Part shown: piece by piece, positions 20,643 through 29,372 of the stretch
Layout of the letters: every line of letters starts with the position of its first letter
Position numbering within the stretch: position 1 is the stretch's first letter
The notes under the pieces: generated by a model
Told to the model about the DNA's origin: nothing
The model's database searches: none
The model's input: the letters and a program-made list of their open reading frames with translations, nothing else
From: an uncultured Streptococcus sp.
Lineage (GTDB): Bacteria > Bacillota > Bacilli > Lactobacillales > Streptococcaceae
Length of the DNA stretch: 64,000 bases
Assembly: GCF_901875575.1 (NCBI RefSeq)
Contig: NZ_CABFMF010000033.1
Coordinates: 1-64,000, forward strand
Direction of reading: 5' to 3'
Made by a program: the position numbers and the translations under genes

Positions 20643-21401
20643 GTGGAAGAATCTAAAGAATTAAATGCAGTTATTGATGTCATTATGCTGGTTGGCACTC
20701 TTCTTTTGAAAAGTGGGTCAGAGATTTATCGTGTAGAAGATAGCATGATTCGTATTGCTCATTCGCAAGGAATTATTGATTGCAATGTTCTTGCTATGCC
20801 AGCAGCTATTTTCTTCTCGATTGAAAACACCAATATTTCACGTATGAAGCGGGTGACATCCTCATCGTATAACATTGAAAAAGTTTGTGATGTCAATCGT
20901 GTTTCTCGTCAATTAGTTGAGGGACAGATAGATTTAGATACAGCTTTCAGGGAATTATGTAATTTGCAAAAACAAGCTCTCCCCTACACCAAAGTTCAAG
21001 TAACTTTAGCAGCAACCTTTAGTGCTCCTTTTTTCTCAGTTATGTTTGGAGGAAATATCTATGATGCTGTGGGAGCAGCCATTGCTACCTTTTTTGGTTT
21101 TGCTTTCTCTCTTTATGTGGAAAAATTTATCAGAATTCCTTTTGTTACTGCATTTGCGGGTGCCTTTGTATTTGGGTTAATTTCCCAATTTTGGGCTCGT
21201 TATACTGGATTTCCTGCTACGGCAGATCTGATTATTGCAGGTGCGGTCATGCCCTTTGTACCAGGTATAGCCCTGACAAATGCTGTTCGGGATATTATGA
21301 CCAACCATATCAACTCTGGTATGAGCAAGATGTTTGAATCTTTGCTTATTACTCTGGCTTTAGGGGCAGGCACCTCAGTCGCCCTAGTATTGATGACCTA
21401 A
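20643..21401 (+). CDS. Threonine/serine exporter, ThrE N-terminal half (DUF1212)
   Basis: A 252-residue membrane protein of the split ThrE family. The first 100 residues match the soluble DUF1212 region (LLLKSGSEIYRVEDSM), followed by about five hydrophobic helices from residue 120 onward. Family members export threonine and serine. The start is GTG 20643, preceded by AGGAGGGA. One base separates it from its partner subunit at 21403, so both are made together. Confidence 0.88.
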   Translation: MEESKELNAVIDVIMLVGTLLLKSGSEIYRVEDSMIRIAHSQGIIDCNVLAMPAAIFFSIENTNISRMKRVTSSSYNIEKVCDVNRVSRQLVEGQIDLDTAFRELCNLQKQALPYTKVQVTLAATFSAPFFSVMFGGNIYDAVGAAIATFFGFAFSLYVEKFIRIPFVTAFAGAFVFGLISQFWARYTGFPATADLIIAGAVMPFVPGIALTNAVRDIMTNHINSGMSKMFESLLITLALGAGTSVALVLMT

Positions 21402-21402
21402 T

Positions 21403-21849
21403 ATGACACTAACAAGTATTTTACTCCAGGCTATTGCCAGTTTACTGGCCATTATTCCGTTTTTAATTGTACTAAATGTGCAACGTTCTATGCTCTTGCC
21501 AGCTGGGTTTTTGGGTATGGTTGTGTGGTTGATTTATTTCCTGCTAAAGGATCCGACAAATGTCATTGTAGCAACCTTCATTGCAGCTATTATTGGATCT
21601 TGTATTAGCCAGATCTTAAGTATTCTTTATAAAACCCCGGCTGTTGTCTTTATCTTAGCTATTTTAGCCCCTTTAGTACCAGGTTATTTAACTTATCGTA
21701 CAACTGCGTTTTTCGTTATAGGTGATTATAGTCAAGCCATTGCTAGTGCTACTTTGGTTGTTATGTTAGCTCTAGTTATTTCTATAGGAATGGCTAGTGG
21801 AACTATTATTCTTAAACTTTATTCTTATCTAGTTAAGCAACAAAAATAA
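21403..21849 (+). CDS. Threonine/serine exporter, ThrE C-terminal half (DUF3815)
   Basis: A 148-residue, almost wholly hydrophobic protein with about five membrane helices and the APLVPGYLTYR loop (about 89-99) of the DUF3815/YjjB family. Together with the upstream gene it reconstitutes a ThrE-type exporter, which is one polypeptide in Corynebacterium. A hairpin with a T run follows the stop. Confidence 0.87.
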   Translation: MTLTSILLQAIASLLAIIPFLIVLNVQRSMLLPAGFLGMVVWLIYFLLKDPTNVIVATFIAAIIGSCISQILSILYKTPAVVFILAILAPLVPGYLTYRTTAFFVIGDYSQAIASATLVVMLALVISIGMASGTIILKLYSYLVKQQK

Positions 21850-21863
21850 ATAGTAAATTTATA

Positions 21864-21906
21864 GAGAAGGAATGCTTGGTATGGTGAACCAAGTATTTTT
21901 CTCTAT
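21864..21906 (+). terminator. Terminator of the ThrE-type pair
   Basis: ATGCTTGGT (21872-21880) pairs with ACCAAGTAT (21887-21895), flanked by AGAGAA and TTCTCT arms, with TTTTT inside the 3' side. Confidence 0.7.
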
Positions 21907-21920
21907 TTTGTTGCTAAATA

Positions 21921-21929
21921 TGGTAGAAT
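21921..21929 (+). promoter_or_regulatory. Extended -10 promoter of mvaS
   Basis: TGG followed by TAGAAT (21924-21929) forms an extended -10 box 45 bases upstream of the mvaS ATG. No good -35 box is visible. Confidence 0.5.
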
Positions 21930-21973
21930 GGTATTGAACGATTTTTTACATGAATGAACATACAGAGGTAAAT

Positions 21974-23149
21974 ATGACAATCGGTATTGATAAGATTGGT
22001 TTTGCGACCAGTCAATATGTCTTGAAATTACAAGATTTAGCAGAAGCAAGAGGAGTTGATCCTGAAAAATATAGTAAGGGTCTCCTTTTAAATGAGATTG
22101 CTATTGCACCAATGACTGAGGATATTGTAACCTTGGCAGCTAGTGCAAGCGCGTCTATTTTGACAGAAAAAGAAAAAGAAGAAATTGACATGGTTATCGT
22201 GGCAACTGAGTCAGGGATTGATCAGAGTAAGGCTGCTGCAGTCTTTGTTCACGGTTTATTAGGAATTCAGCCCTTTGCTCGTAGTTTTGAAGTAAAAGAA
22301 GCCTGCTATGGCGCGACAGCTGCCCTTCATTATGCCAAATTGCATGTGGAAAGTTCTCCGCAGTCTAAGGTCTTGGTAATTGCCAGTGATATTGCTAAGT
22401 ATGGTGCAGCCACTCCTGGTGAACCAACCCAGGGTGCTGGTAGTGTCGCTATGTTGATTACTCAAAATCCACGCATTCTGTCATTTAACAATGATAATGT
22501 AGCTCAAACCCGTGATATCATGGATTTTTGGCGTCCAAACTATTCAAGTACACCTTATGTAAATGGCTTGTATTCGACACAACAGTATCTGGATTGTTTG
22601 ATAACGACTTGGGAAGAATACCAGAAGCGTTATAACTGGACTTTGGATGACTTTGCTGCTATCTGTTTCCACTTGCCTTATCCTAAATTGGCCTTAAAAG
22701 GCTTACGCAGTATGATGGATCAGACTTTATCTGAGGAGAAACAAAATAGCCTCCAAGAAAATTTTGATAAATCAATTCTTTATAGTCAAATGATTGGGAA
22801 TATATACACTGGTTCTCTTTTCTTGGGTCTACTGTCCCTTCTAGAAAATGCCGAAAACTTGAAGGCTGGAGATAAACTAGCTCTTTATAGTTACGGAAGT
22901 GGTGCAGTTTCTGAATTCTTTAGTGTGGAATTGGTTGAAGGTTATGAAGCTTATCTTGATAAAGACCGTTTGAAAAAACTGAATCAACGTACAGCTCTAT
23001 CTGTAGCTGATTACGAGAAAGTCTTTTTTGAAGAAGTTCAGTTGGATGAGACAGGCTCTACCCAATTCACAGGATACGAAAATCAAGATTATGCCTTAGT
23101 TGAGATTTTTGAACACCAACGTCGTTATAGTAAGGTAGAAAAATCATGA
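21974..23149 (+). CDS. mvaS: Hydroxymethylglutaryl-CoA synthase
   Basis: A 391-residue enzyme that condenses acetyl-CoA and acetoacetyl-CoA in the mevalonate route to isoprenoids. The catalytic cysteine lies in EACYGATAAL (about 112), with QGAGSVAMLI and CFHLPYPK downstream. The frame is open to 21950, but GAGGT at 21965 places the start at 21974 (MTIGIDKIGF), as in homologues. It overlaps mvaA by four bases. Confidence 0.95.
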   Translation: MTIGIDKIGFATSQYVLKLQDLAEARGVDPEKYSKGLLLNEIAIAPMTEDIVTLAASASASILTEKEKEEIDMVIVATESGIDQSKAAAVFVHGLLGIQPFARSFEVKEACYGATAALHYAKLHVESSPQSKVLVIASDIAKYGAATPGEPTQGAGSVAMLITQNPRILSFNNDNVAQTRDIMDFWRPNYSSTPYVNGLYSTQQYLDCLITTWEEYQKRYNWTLDDFAAICFHLPYPKLALKGLRSMMDQTLSEEKQNSLQENFDKSILYSQMIGNIYTGSLFLGLLSLLENAENLKAGDKLALYSYGSGAVSEFFSVELVEGYEAYLDKDRLKKLNQRTALSVADYEKVFFEEVQLDETGSTQFTGYENQDYALVEIFEHQRRYSKVEKS

Positions 23150-24420
23150 AGATAAGTTGGAATGGATTTTCTAAGAAATCATACCATGAGCGCCTTGAGT
23201 TGTTAAAAGCTCAGGCGCTCCTTAGTGCCGATAAGCAAACTAGTTTAGAGCAGGATGAACAAGTCAGCTTGGTTGTTGCAGACCAAATGAGTGAAAATGT
23301 AGTGGGAACTTTTTCCCTTCCTTATTCCATTATTCCTGAAATTTTAGTGAATGGTAAGGACTACACAGTTCCATATGTGACTGAGGAGCCTTCGGTGGTT
23401 GCTGCAGCTAGTTATGCCAGCAAAATCATCAAGCGAGCTGGAGGCTTTACCGCCCAGGTACATGAGCGTCAGATGATTGGTCAAGTTGCTCTTTATCAAG
23501 TGCCTGATATGGATAATGCTCAGCTTCAAATTAACAGTCAGAAAGAGCAACTACTGGAACTTGCTAATCAGGCCTATCCTTCTATCGTCAAACGTGGAGG
23601 TGGGGCGCGTGATTTGCATGTAGAACAGATTAAAGGCGAAACAGACTTTCTAGTCACCTATCTCCATGTTGATACCCAAGAAGCTATGGGTGCTAATATG
23701 CTCAATACAATGCTGGAGGCCTTGAAACCAGTCTTAGAAGAACTCAGTCAGGGACAGAGCCTCATGGGGATTTTATCAAATTATGCTACGGATTCTCTGG
23801 TAACTGCAACTTGTCGTGTTGCCTTTCGTTACTTAAGTTCTCAAAAGGATGAAGGAAGAGAGATTGCGGAGAAAATGGCCTTGGCTAGCCAGTTTGCCCA
23901 AGAAGATCCCTATAGAGCAGCTACCCACAATAAAGGAATTTTTAACGGTCTAGATGCGATTTTAATTGCCACTGGTAATGACTGGCGTGCCATCGAAGCG
24001 GGTGCACACGCCTTTGCGAGTCGAGATGGACGTTATCAAGGTCTCAGCTCTTGGCGTCTGGACTTGGAGACAGAAGAATTGGTTGGTAAGATGACTCTTC
24101 CTATGCCTGTGGCGACCAAGGGCGGCTCTATCGGTCTCAACCCTCGTGTAGCCCTCAGTCACGAACTACTGGGAAATCCATCTGCTAAAGAATTAGCCCA
24201 GATCATTGTCTCTATCGGGCTTGCACAAAACTTTGCAGCCCTAAAAGCCTTGGTTAGCACAGGAATCCAACAAGGTCACATGAAGCTACAGGCCAAATCC
24301 TTAGCTCTCCTCGCAGGTGCCAGTGAATCCGAGGTAGCTCCCCTAGTTGAGCGCCTTATCGCAGATAAGACCTTTAATCTAGAGACAGCTAAGGGCCATC
24401 TAGAAAAATTAAGATTATAA
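23146..24420 (+). CDS. mvaA: Hydroxymethylglutaryl-CoA reductase (class II)
   Basis: A 424-residue reductase making mevalonate from HMG-CoA. The CoA-binding EEPSVVAAASYA (about 78-89), the DVDTQEAMGANM-like region (seen as HVDTQEAMGANMLNT), the catalytic THNKGIFNG and a GGSIGLNP stretch are present. It lacks the long membrane anchor of class I enzymes. Translation is coupled to mvaS by the ATGA overlap, and a bidirectional terminator lies after the stop. Confidence 0.95.
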   Translation: MKISWNGFSKKSYHERLELLKAQALLSADKQTSLEQDEQVSLVVADQMSENVVGTFSLPYSIIPEILVNGKDYTVPYVTEEPSVVAAASYASKIIKRAGGFTAQVHERQMIGQVALYQVPDMDNAQLQINSQKEQLLELANQAYPSIVKRGGGARDLHVEQIKGETDFLVTYLHVDTQEAMGANMLNTMLEALKPVLEELSQGQSLMGILSNYATDSLVTATCRVAFRYLSSQKDEGREIAEKMALASQFAQEDPYRAATHNKGIFNGLDAILIATGNDWRAIEAGAHAFASRDGRYQGLSSWRLDLETEELVGKMTLPMPVATKGGSIGLNPRVALSHELLGNPSAKELAQIIVSIGLAQNFAALKALVSTGIQQGHMKLQAKSLALLAGASESEVAPLVERLIADKTFNLETAKGHLEKLRL

Positions 24421-24450
24421 AAAACTCAGACGAATTGGTCTGAGTTTTTT
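24419..24450. terminator. Bidirectional terminator between mvaA and scrR
   Basis: AAAACTCAGAC (24421-24431) pairs with GTCTGAGTTTT (24438-24448). A run of A on the left and T on the right serve the two convergent genes. Confidence 0.8.
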
Positions 24451-24454
24451 GTAC

Positions 24455-25420
24455 TTATATACTTTTTCCTGGCAATAGGGTAACTGGTAAGAAGTAGCCT
24501 GTTGTGGCGACTTCCTTGCCTTCGATCTTCTGTAATAGGAGATCAACCGTTAGGCAGGCAATTTCTTCCATAGGTTGTTTGATAGTAGCCAGTTGAGGGT
24601 AGTAATTCTCGATAAAGTAGGTACCATCATAGCCGATGATTTTAAGCTCTTCAGGGACAGAAATGCCCAGTTCTTGAGCGATTTTAATGACCAGAATAGC
24701 TGTCAAATCATCCGAAGCAAAAATGGCCTCTGGCTTTTGTCGAGTCAAGATATTTTTGATTTCCATTTCCTTTCTGACTGGAGAAAAGTCACTGGAAACA
24801 TTGATAATAGGGGCATTTGGCAGAATAGATGCAAAACCAGCGTGGCGCAGCCCGGTTGGCGAATTGGAATTGTCATTCCCTGTAATCATGATGATAGACT
24901 GGGCTCCTGTCTTGACCAAGGTCTGGGCAGCAAGAACACCACCAGCATAGTTGTCAGAGGAAACGACAGGAATATCTGGTGACAGATTTCGGTCAAAGGA
25001 AATAATCGGCGCGGTCACGCGATTGTAGTCTTCGATTCCCAAGTTGTGACTACCCGAAATGATGCCGTCTACCTGATTGGCTTCCAGCATTTCGATATAT
25101 TCACGTTCCTTCTCAGAATCATGCTCGCTGTTACAGATGATGGTCTTGTAACCATTTTTAAAGAGTTGGTGTTCCAATTTGTCAATCAATTCTGCATAGA
25201 AAACATTGGAAATATTGGGGAAAATCAAACCGATTAACTTGGCTGATTTTCCTTGCAAACTACGAGCTAGGTTGTTGGGTTTATAGCCCAATTCCCGCAT
25301 GGCTTCATTAACCTTTTGAATGGTTTTTTCAGAGAGATAACCTTTTTTATTGATAACCCGAGAAACGGTAGTAGGGCTAACGCCTGCAAGTTTGGCGACA
25401 TCAGTTAGTTTTGCGACCAT
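24455..25420 (-). CDS. scrR: Sucrose operon repressor ScrR (LacI family)
   Basis: A 321-residue LacI/GalR regulator. The N-terminal helix-turn-helix reads LTDVAKLAGVSPTTVSRVIN (about 5-24) and the hinge GYKPNNLARSLQ follows. The rest is a periplasmic-binding-like effector domain, in which sucrose-6-phosphate or a related sugar would act. The start overlaps the end of scrB by 20 bases, so scrB and scrR form one leftward transcript. It likely binds the operators at 26891 and 27184. Confidence 0.92.
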   Translation of the reverse strand: MVAKLTDVAKLAGVSPTTVSRVINKKGYLSEKTIQKVNEAMRELGYKPNNLARSLQGKSAKLIGLIFPNISNVFYAELIDKLEHQLFKNGYKTIICNSEHDSEKEREYIEMLEANQVDGIISGSHNLGIEDYNRVTAPIISFDRNLSPDIPVVSSDNYAGGVLAAQTLVKTGAQSIIMITGNDNSNSPTGLRHAGFASILPNAPIINVSSDFSPVRKEMEIKNILTRQKPEAIFASDDLTAILVIKIAQELGISVPEELKIIGYDGTYFIENYYPQLATIKQPMEEIACLTVDLLLQKIEGKEVATTGYFLPVTLLPGKSI

Positions 25421-26855
25421 AATCTAATTCATAGTATCTTCCAGTTGGGTTCCCAGATTTGATCAGGATACCATTTTGGTCCGCATGTGGAAAGACACGA
25501 CCAGAAAATACTTTTTCTCCTTTATTGATGAAAATTTCAAAGACAGACTTGTCGATAAAAATCGTAGCAGTAGTAGCTTGATTATCGATAGGGCAAGAGC
25601 GAGCCGTACCAAATTCTTGGGCATACTGTTCTCCAGCCTGGCTACGATCTACTGTCACTTGACCATTTACAAGGTCAAAGTTGATGGAAAGTCCCTGACC
25701 TTCTTGATCAGCAAGTAGGACAATCTCGCTCTGGCTATTGGCTTCTAAGTTGAGTTCGAGTTCGTAGGTGTTATTGGTTTGGGCACGGTTTGAGAAGGCT
25801 TCTTCAGTAGCACGAAGGTCCTTGATAGCTGCGACGGGATATTGGTAGAGCTTGCCGTCTTTGATAGTGAGTTCTTTGACCAAAGAGAAGGTTCCTTGGT
25901 GGTCAAAACGGTCAGATGGATATGAAACATCTGGCAAACCAAGCCAGCTAACAGCTAGAGCACGTCCATCAGGAGCGTTGAAGGCCTGAGTTGCATAGGC
26001 TTCGAAACCATAGTCCATGTTTTGAAGTTGAGACACATCTACCATTTTGGCACTTTCAGGATCAAAGGAAGCCCCAATCTTATACATATTTGGATAGATA
26101 TTATCGTAGTCTAGAACTTTCTTATCCAATCCTTGTGGACAGTAGAGAAGGACAGGTTGCTCCCCTACAAAGACCAGATTTGGACATTCCATCATGTAGG
26201 CAGTACGGTCGTTAGCAAAGTCAAGGTCGCCAACTGCTTGCCAGTTTGTGTAGTCGTTATTTACAGCCTTATAGAGACGGACAAATCCTTTTTTCTCCAA
26301 GTCCTGTCCACCGACGATAGCATAGTATTGACCTTTAAAGTTAAAAATTTGCGGATCGCGGAAGTGGTCGGTAGAGTCAGCTGGCTGGTCAATCAAGATC
26401 TTGTCAATCTTGGTAATCTTGCCATCCTTGTCCATCAAAGCTCCAATCTGGTAAGGGTGACGTATCCAGTTTTCATCACGAACATTTCCCGTATAAAATA
26501 GGAACAAGTTATCGCCAAACTGCATAGCAGAACCAGAGTAGGCACCGTGGCTATCTAATGGAGTATCAGGCAAAATTTTGACTCCAGTTTCTCTAAAGTG
26601 AACCAAATCATCACTTTCCAATTGCACCCAAGATTTTAAACCGTGGGCTGCACCAAAAGGAAAGTTTTGATAAAAAACAATCCACTTCCCATCAAAGTAG
26701 GAAAAGCCATTTGGATCGTTGAGAAGTCCTGTTTTTGGCTCAACATGGTAATGAGTATGCCAGGGAGATTGTGTCATATTTTCCGTAATTGTCTTGATTT
26801 CTTCTTGTGTCCAATCTTCGTAGCGTCTGTAACGACGCTCGGTTGTCCATTCCAT
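25401..26855 (-). CDS. scrB: Sucrose-6-phosphate hydrolase ScrB
   Basis: A 484-residue glycoside hydrolase family 32 enzyme that splits sucrose-6-phosphate into glucose-6-phosphate and fructose. The nucleophile motif LLNDPNGFSYF (about 45-55), the RDP triad in HFRDPQIF (about 167-173) and the acid/base Glu in MMECPNL (about 219-225) are all present. GGAGGAATGA precedes the ATG. It is divergent from scrA, with a shared control region between. Confidence 0.96.
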   Translation of the reverse strand: MEWTTERRYRRYEDWTQEEIKTITENMTQSPWHTHYHVEPKTGLLNDPNGFSYFDGKWIVFYQNFPFGAAHGLKSWVQLESDDLVHFRETGVKILPDTPLDSHGAYSGSAMQFGDNLFLFYTGNVRDENWIRHPYQIGALMDKDGKITKIDKILIDQPADSTDHFRDPQIFNFKGQYYAIVGGQDLEKKGFVRLYKAVNNDYTNWQAVGDLDFANDRTAYMMECPNLVFVGEQPVLLYCPQGLDKKVLDYDNIYPNMYKIGASFDPESAKMVDVSQLQNMDYGFEAYATQAFNAPDGRALAVSWLGLPDVSYPSDRFDHQGTFSLVKELTIKDGKLYQYPVAAIKDLRATEEAFSNRAQTNNTYELELNLEANSQSEIVLLADQEGQGLSINFDLVNGQVTVDRSQAGEQYAQEFGTARSCPIDNQATTATIFIDKSVFEIFINKGEKVFSGRVFPHADQNGILIKSGNPTGRYYELDYGRKTN

Positions 26856-26884
26856 TCATTCATTCCTCCGAAAATCTTATCACT

Positions 26885-26917
26885 TTTAATAGTAACCGTT
26901 TTCGACTAAAAAATCAA
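26885..26917 (-). promoter_or_regulatory. scrB promoter with embedded ScrR/CcpA-type operator
   Basis: On the minus strand TTGATT, a 17-base spacer and TACTAT form a promoter. Its spacer holds a LacI-family-like operator whose plus-strand form is AGTAACCGTTTTCG (26891-26904), matching a cre-type dyad at most positions. Binding there would block RNA polymerase. Confidence 0.6.
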
Positions 26918-27138
26918 GTTTTTTATGTTAAAAAAGAGAAAAAACTGTCAAACGTATGACATAAATAAAAATAGAACTTAGAATCACTGGTAGATATTGT
27001 TTTGAATAAATAAGTTAGAAATACCCCTTTGAAATCAAGATTATATCTTTTGATTTTAGAATTCAAATTAAAGAATACTCATAAAAATATCAGTTTAAAA
27101 TAAAAATAGAAAAGTAAAAACAAATTTCTGCAAAACGC

Positions 27139-27166
27139 TTGACATATTTCTAAAACATGATAAAAT
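27139..27166 (+). promoter_or_regulatory. Promoter of scrA
   Basis: Perfect TTGACA (27139-27144), a 16-base spacer, then TAAAAT (27161-27166), 68 bases upstream of the ATG. Confidence 0.75.
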
Positions 27167-27183
27167 AAAAGTCGTAGGGCGGA

Positions 27184-27197
27184 TAAAATCGCTTTCA
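27184..27197 (+). promoter_or_regulatory. cre/ScrR-type operator downstream of the scrA start site
   Basis: TAAAATCGCTTTCA agrees with the CcpA/LacI-family dyad TGAAAACGCTTTCA at 12 of 14 positions. It lies between the scrA promoter and ribosome binding site, a roadblock position. Sequence alone does not tell ScrR from CcpA. Confidence 0.6.
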
Positions 27198-27234
27198 AAG
27201 AAGAACAAAAATTTATATAAGGAGATTTTTGCAA

Positions 27235-29118
27235 ATGAACAATCAGGAAATTGCAAAAAAAGTCATCGATGCCTTGGGCGGACGTGAAAATGTCAACAGT
27301 GTAGCTCACTGTGCGACTCGTCTTCGTGTTATGGTCAAAGATGAAGGAAAAATCAATAAAGAAGTGATTGAGAACTTGGAAAAAGTTCAAGGTGCTTTCT
27401 TTAACTCAGGTCAATACCAAATCATCTTTGGTACTGGTACAGTTAACAAAATGTACGATGAAGTTGTTGCGCTTGGTTTGCCAACATCATCTAAAGATGA
27501 TATGAAAGCAGAAGCAGCTAAACAAGGGAACTGGTTCCAACGTGCTATCCGTACTTTCGGTGATGTTTTCGTTCCAATCATCCCAGTTATCGTAGCGACA
27601 GGTCTCTTTATGGGTGTGCGTGGTCTCTTGACTGCTCTTGGGATGACACTTCCAGCTGACGTGACAACTTATACTCAAATCTTGACAGATACAGCCTTTA
27701 TTATCCTGCCAGGTTTGGTTGTGTGGTCAACCTTCCGTGTATTCGGTGGAAATCCTGCCGTTGGTATCGTGCTTGGTATGATGCTTGTTTCTGGCTCACT
27801 TCCAAACGCTTGGGCAGTTGCTTCAGGTGGTGAAGTAACAGCTATGAACTTCTTTGGTTTCATTCCTGTTGTTGGTTTGCAAGGTTCCGTTCTTCCAGCC
27901 TTCATCATCGGGGTTGTCGGAGCTAAATTTGAAAAAGCTGTCCGCAAGGTTGTTCCAGATGTCATTGATCTTTTGGTAACACCATTCGTGACCCTTTTGG
28001 TTATGTCTATCCTTGGACTCTTTGTCATTGGACCAGTCTTCCACGTTGTTGAAAACTACATCCTTATCGCTACAAAAGCGATCCTCAGCATGCCATTTGG
28101 TCTTGGTGGTTTCTTGATTGGTGGGGTTCACCAATTGATCGTCGTGTCAGGTGTGCACCACATCTTCAACTTGCTTGAAGTTCAATTGCTTGCTGCTGAC
28201 CATGCTAACCCATTCAACGCTATCATCACAGCTGCTATGACAGCTCAAGGTGCTGCGACTGTTGCGGTTGGTGTTAAAACTAAAAATCCAAAACTAAAAA
28301 CACTTGCTTTCCCAGCTGCTCTTTCTGCCTTCCTAGGTATTACAGAGCCTGCTATCTTCGGGGTAAACTTGCGCTTCCGTAAACCATTCTTCCTTTCATT
28401 GATTGCTGGTGCAATCGGTGGTGGATTGGCTTCTATTCTTGGACTTGCAGGTACTGGTAATGGTATCACTATCATCCCTGGTACAATGCTTTACATCGGT
28501 AACGGACAACTTGCCCAATACCTTCTTATGGTAGCTGTATCATTTGCACTTGGTTTTGCTCTTACTTACATGTTTGGTTACGAAGATGAAGTAGAGGCAA
28601 CTACATCTGCAAAACAATCTGAAGTTGTTGCAGAAAAAGAAGAAGTTGCGCCAGCAGCTCTTCAAAATGAAACACTTGTAACTCCTATCATTGGTGATGT
28701 TGTCGCACTTGCTGATGTCAATGACCCAGTCTTCTCAAGTGGAGCTATGGGACAAGGTATCGCTGTGAAACCAAGCCAAGGTGTGGTCTATGCACCAGCT
28801 GATGCTGAAGTTTCAATTGCCTTTCCAACAGGGCACGCCTTTGGTTTGAAAACAACTGATGGTGCTGAAGTTTTGATTCACGTTGGTATTGACACTGTAT
28901 CTATGAACGGTGACGGTTTTGAAGCAAAAGTTGCTCAAGGTGACAAGGTTAAAGCTGGCGATGTTCTTGGAACATTTGACTCAAACAAAATTGCTGCAGC
29001 TGGTCTTGATGATACAACAATGGTTATCGTTACAAACACAGCTGACTACGCTTCAGTAGCTCCAGTCGCAACAGGTTCAGTTGTGAAGGGGGATGCTGTG
29101 ATCGAAGTGAAAATCTAA
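27235..29118 (+). CDS. scrA: Sucrose-specific PTS transporter EIIBCA (ScrA)
   Basis: A 627-residue PTS permease that imports and phosphorylates sucrose. EIIB has its phosphocysteine in HCATRLRVMV (about residue 26), EIIC spans about 100-455 with many membrane helices, and EIIA has its phosphohistidine in VLIHVGIDTV (about 545-554). The start is ATG 27235, preceded by AAGGAG at 27219-27224; an in-frame TTG at 27229 is unlikely. All three domains are intact. Confidence 0.96.
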   Translation: MNNQEIAKKVIDALGGRENVNSVAHCATRLRVMVKDEGKINKEVIENLEKVQGAFFNSGQYQIIFGTGTVNKMYDEVVALGLPTSSKDDMKAEAAKQGNWFQRAIRTFGDVFVPIIPVIVATGLFMGVRGLLTALGMTLPADVTTYTQILTDTAFIILPGLVVWSTFRVFGGNPAVGIVLGMMLVSGSLPNAWAVASGGEVTAMNFFGFIPVVGLQGSVLPAFIIGVVGAKFEKAVRKVVPDVIDLLVTPFVTLLVMSILGLFVIGPVFHVVENYILIATKAILSMPFGLGGFLIGGVHQLIVVSGVHHIFNLLEVQLLAADHANPFNAIITAAMTAQGAATVAVGVKTKNPKLKTLAFPAALSAFLGITEPAIFGVNLRFRKPFFLSLIAGAIGGGLASILGLAGTGNGITIIPGTMLYIGNGQLAQYLLMVAVSFALGFALTYMFGYEDEVEATTSAKQSEVVAEKEEVAPAALQNETLVTPIIGDVVALADVNDPVFSSGAMGQGIAVKPSQGVVYAPADAEVSIAFPTGHAFGLKTTDGAEVLIHVGIDTVSMNGDGFEAKVAQGDKVKAGDVLGTFDSNKIAAAGLDDTTMVIVTNTADYASVAPVATGSVVKGDAVIEVKI

Positions 29119-29222
29119 TACTCTTCGAAAATCAAATTCAAACCACGTCAGCTTCGCCTTGCCGTACTCAAGTACAGCCTTCGACTAGCTTCCTAGTTTG
29201 CTCTTTGATTTTCATTGAGTAC
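29118..29222 (+). repeat. BOX element (boxA-boxC, no boxB)
   Basis: It begins with the boxA signature TACTCTTCGAAAATC and CCACGTCAGC, and ends with the boxC signature CTTCCTAGTTTGCTC then TTTTCATTGAGTA. About 105 bp, directly after the scrA stop, so it lies in the scrA 3' transcript. The two ends are complementary and can form a long hairpin. Confidence 0.85.
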
Positions 29223-29241
29223 AATATTCCCTCTCGCAATG

Positions 29242-29273
29242 AAAACGAACAAATGACCTGTTTGTTCGTTTTT
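29242..29273 (+). terminator. Terminator between scrA and scrK
   Basis: AAAACGAACAAA (29242-29253) pairs with TTTGTTCGTTTT (29261-29272), ending in TTTTT. Confidence 0.8.
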
Positions 29274-29336
29274 GCTTGAATGGTAAGATTTACAGAGGAA
29301 AAACTAAAATATAGAGAAAAGTAACTTTTTGAAGTA

Positions 29337-29345
29337 TGCTATAAT
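29337..29345 (+). promoter_or_regulatory. Extended -10 promoter of scrK
   Basis: TGC followed by TATAAT (29340-29345), 28 bases upstream of the ATG. scrK is thus likely transcribed apart from scrA. Confidence 0.65.
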
Positions 29346-29372
29346 TAAGAAAATAAAAACAAGAGGTTTATC

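Noticed and set aside
29118..29222. CRISPR-like or novel repeat after scrA
   Set aside because: Matches BOX boxA and boxC signatures and occurs again at 44701; there are no spacers.
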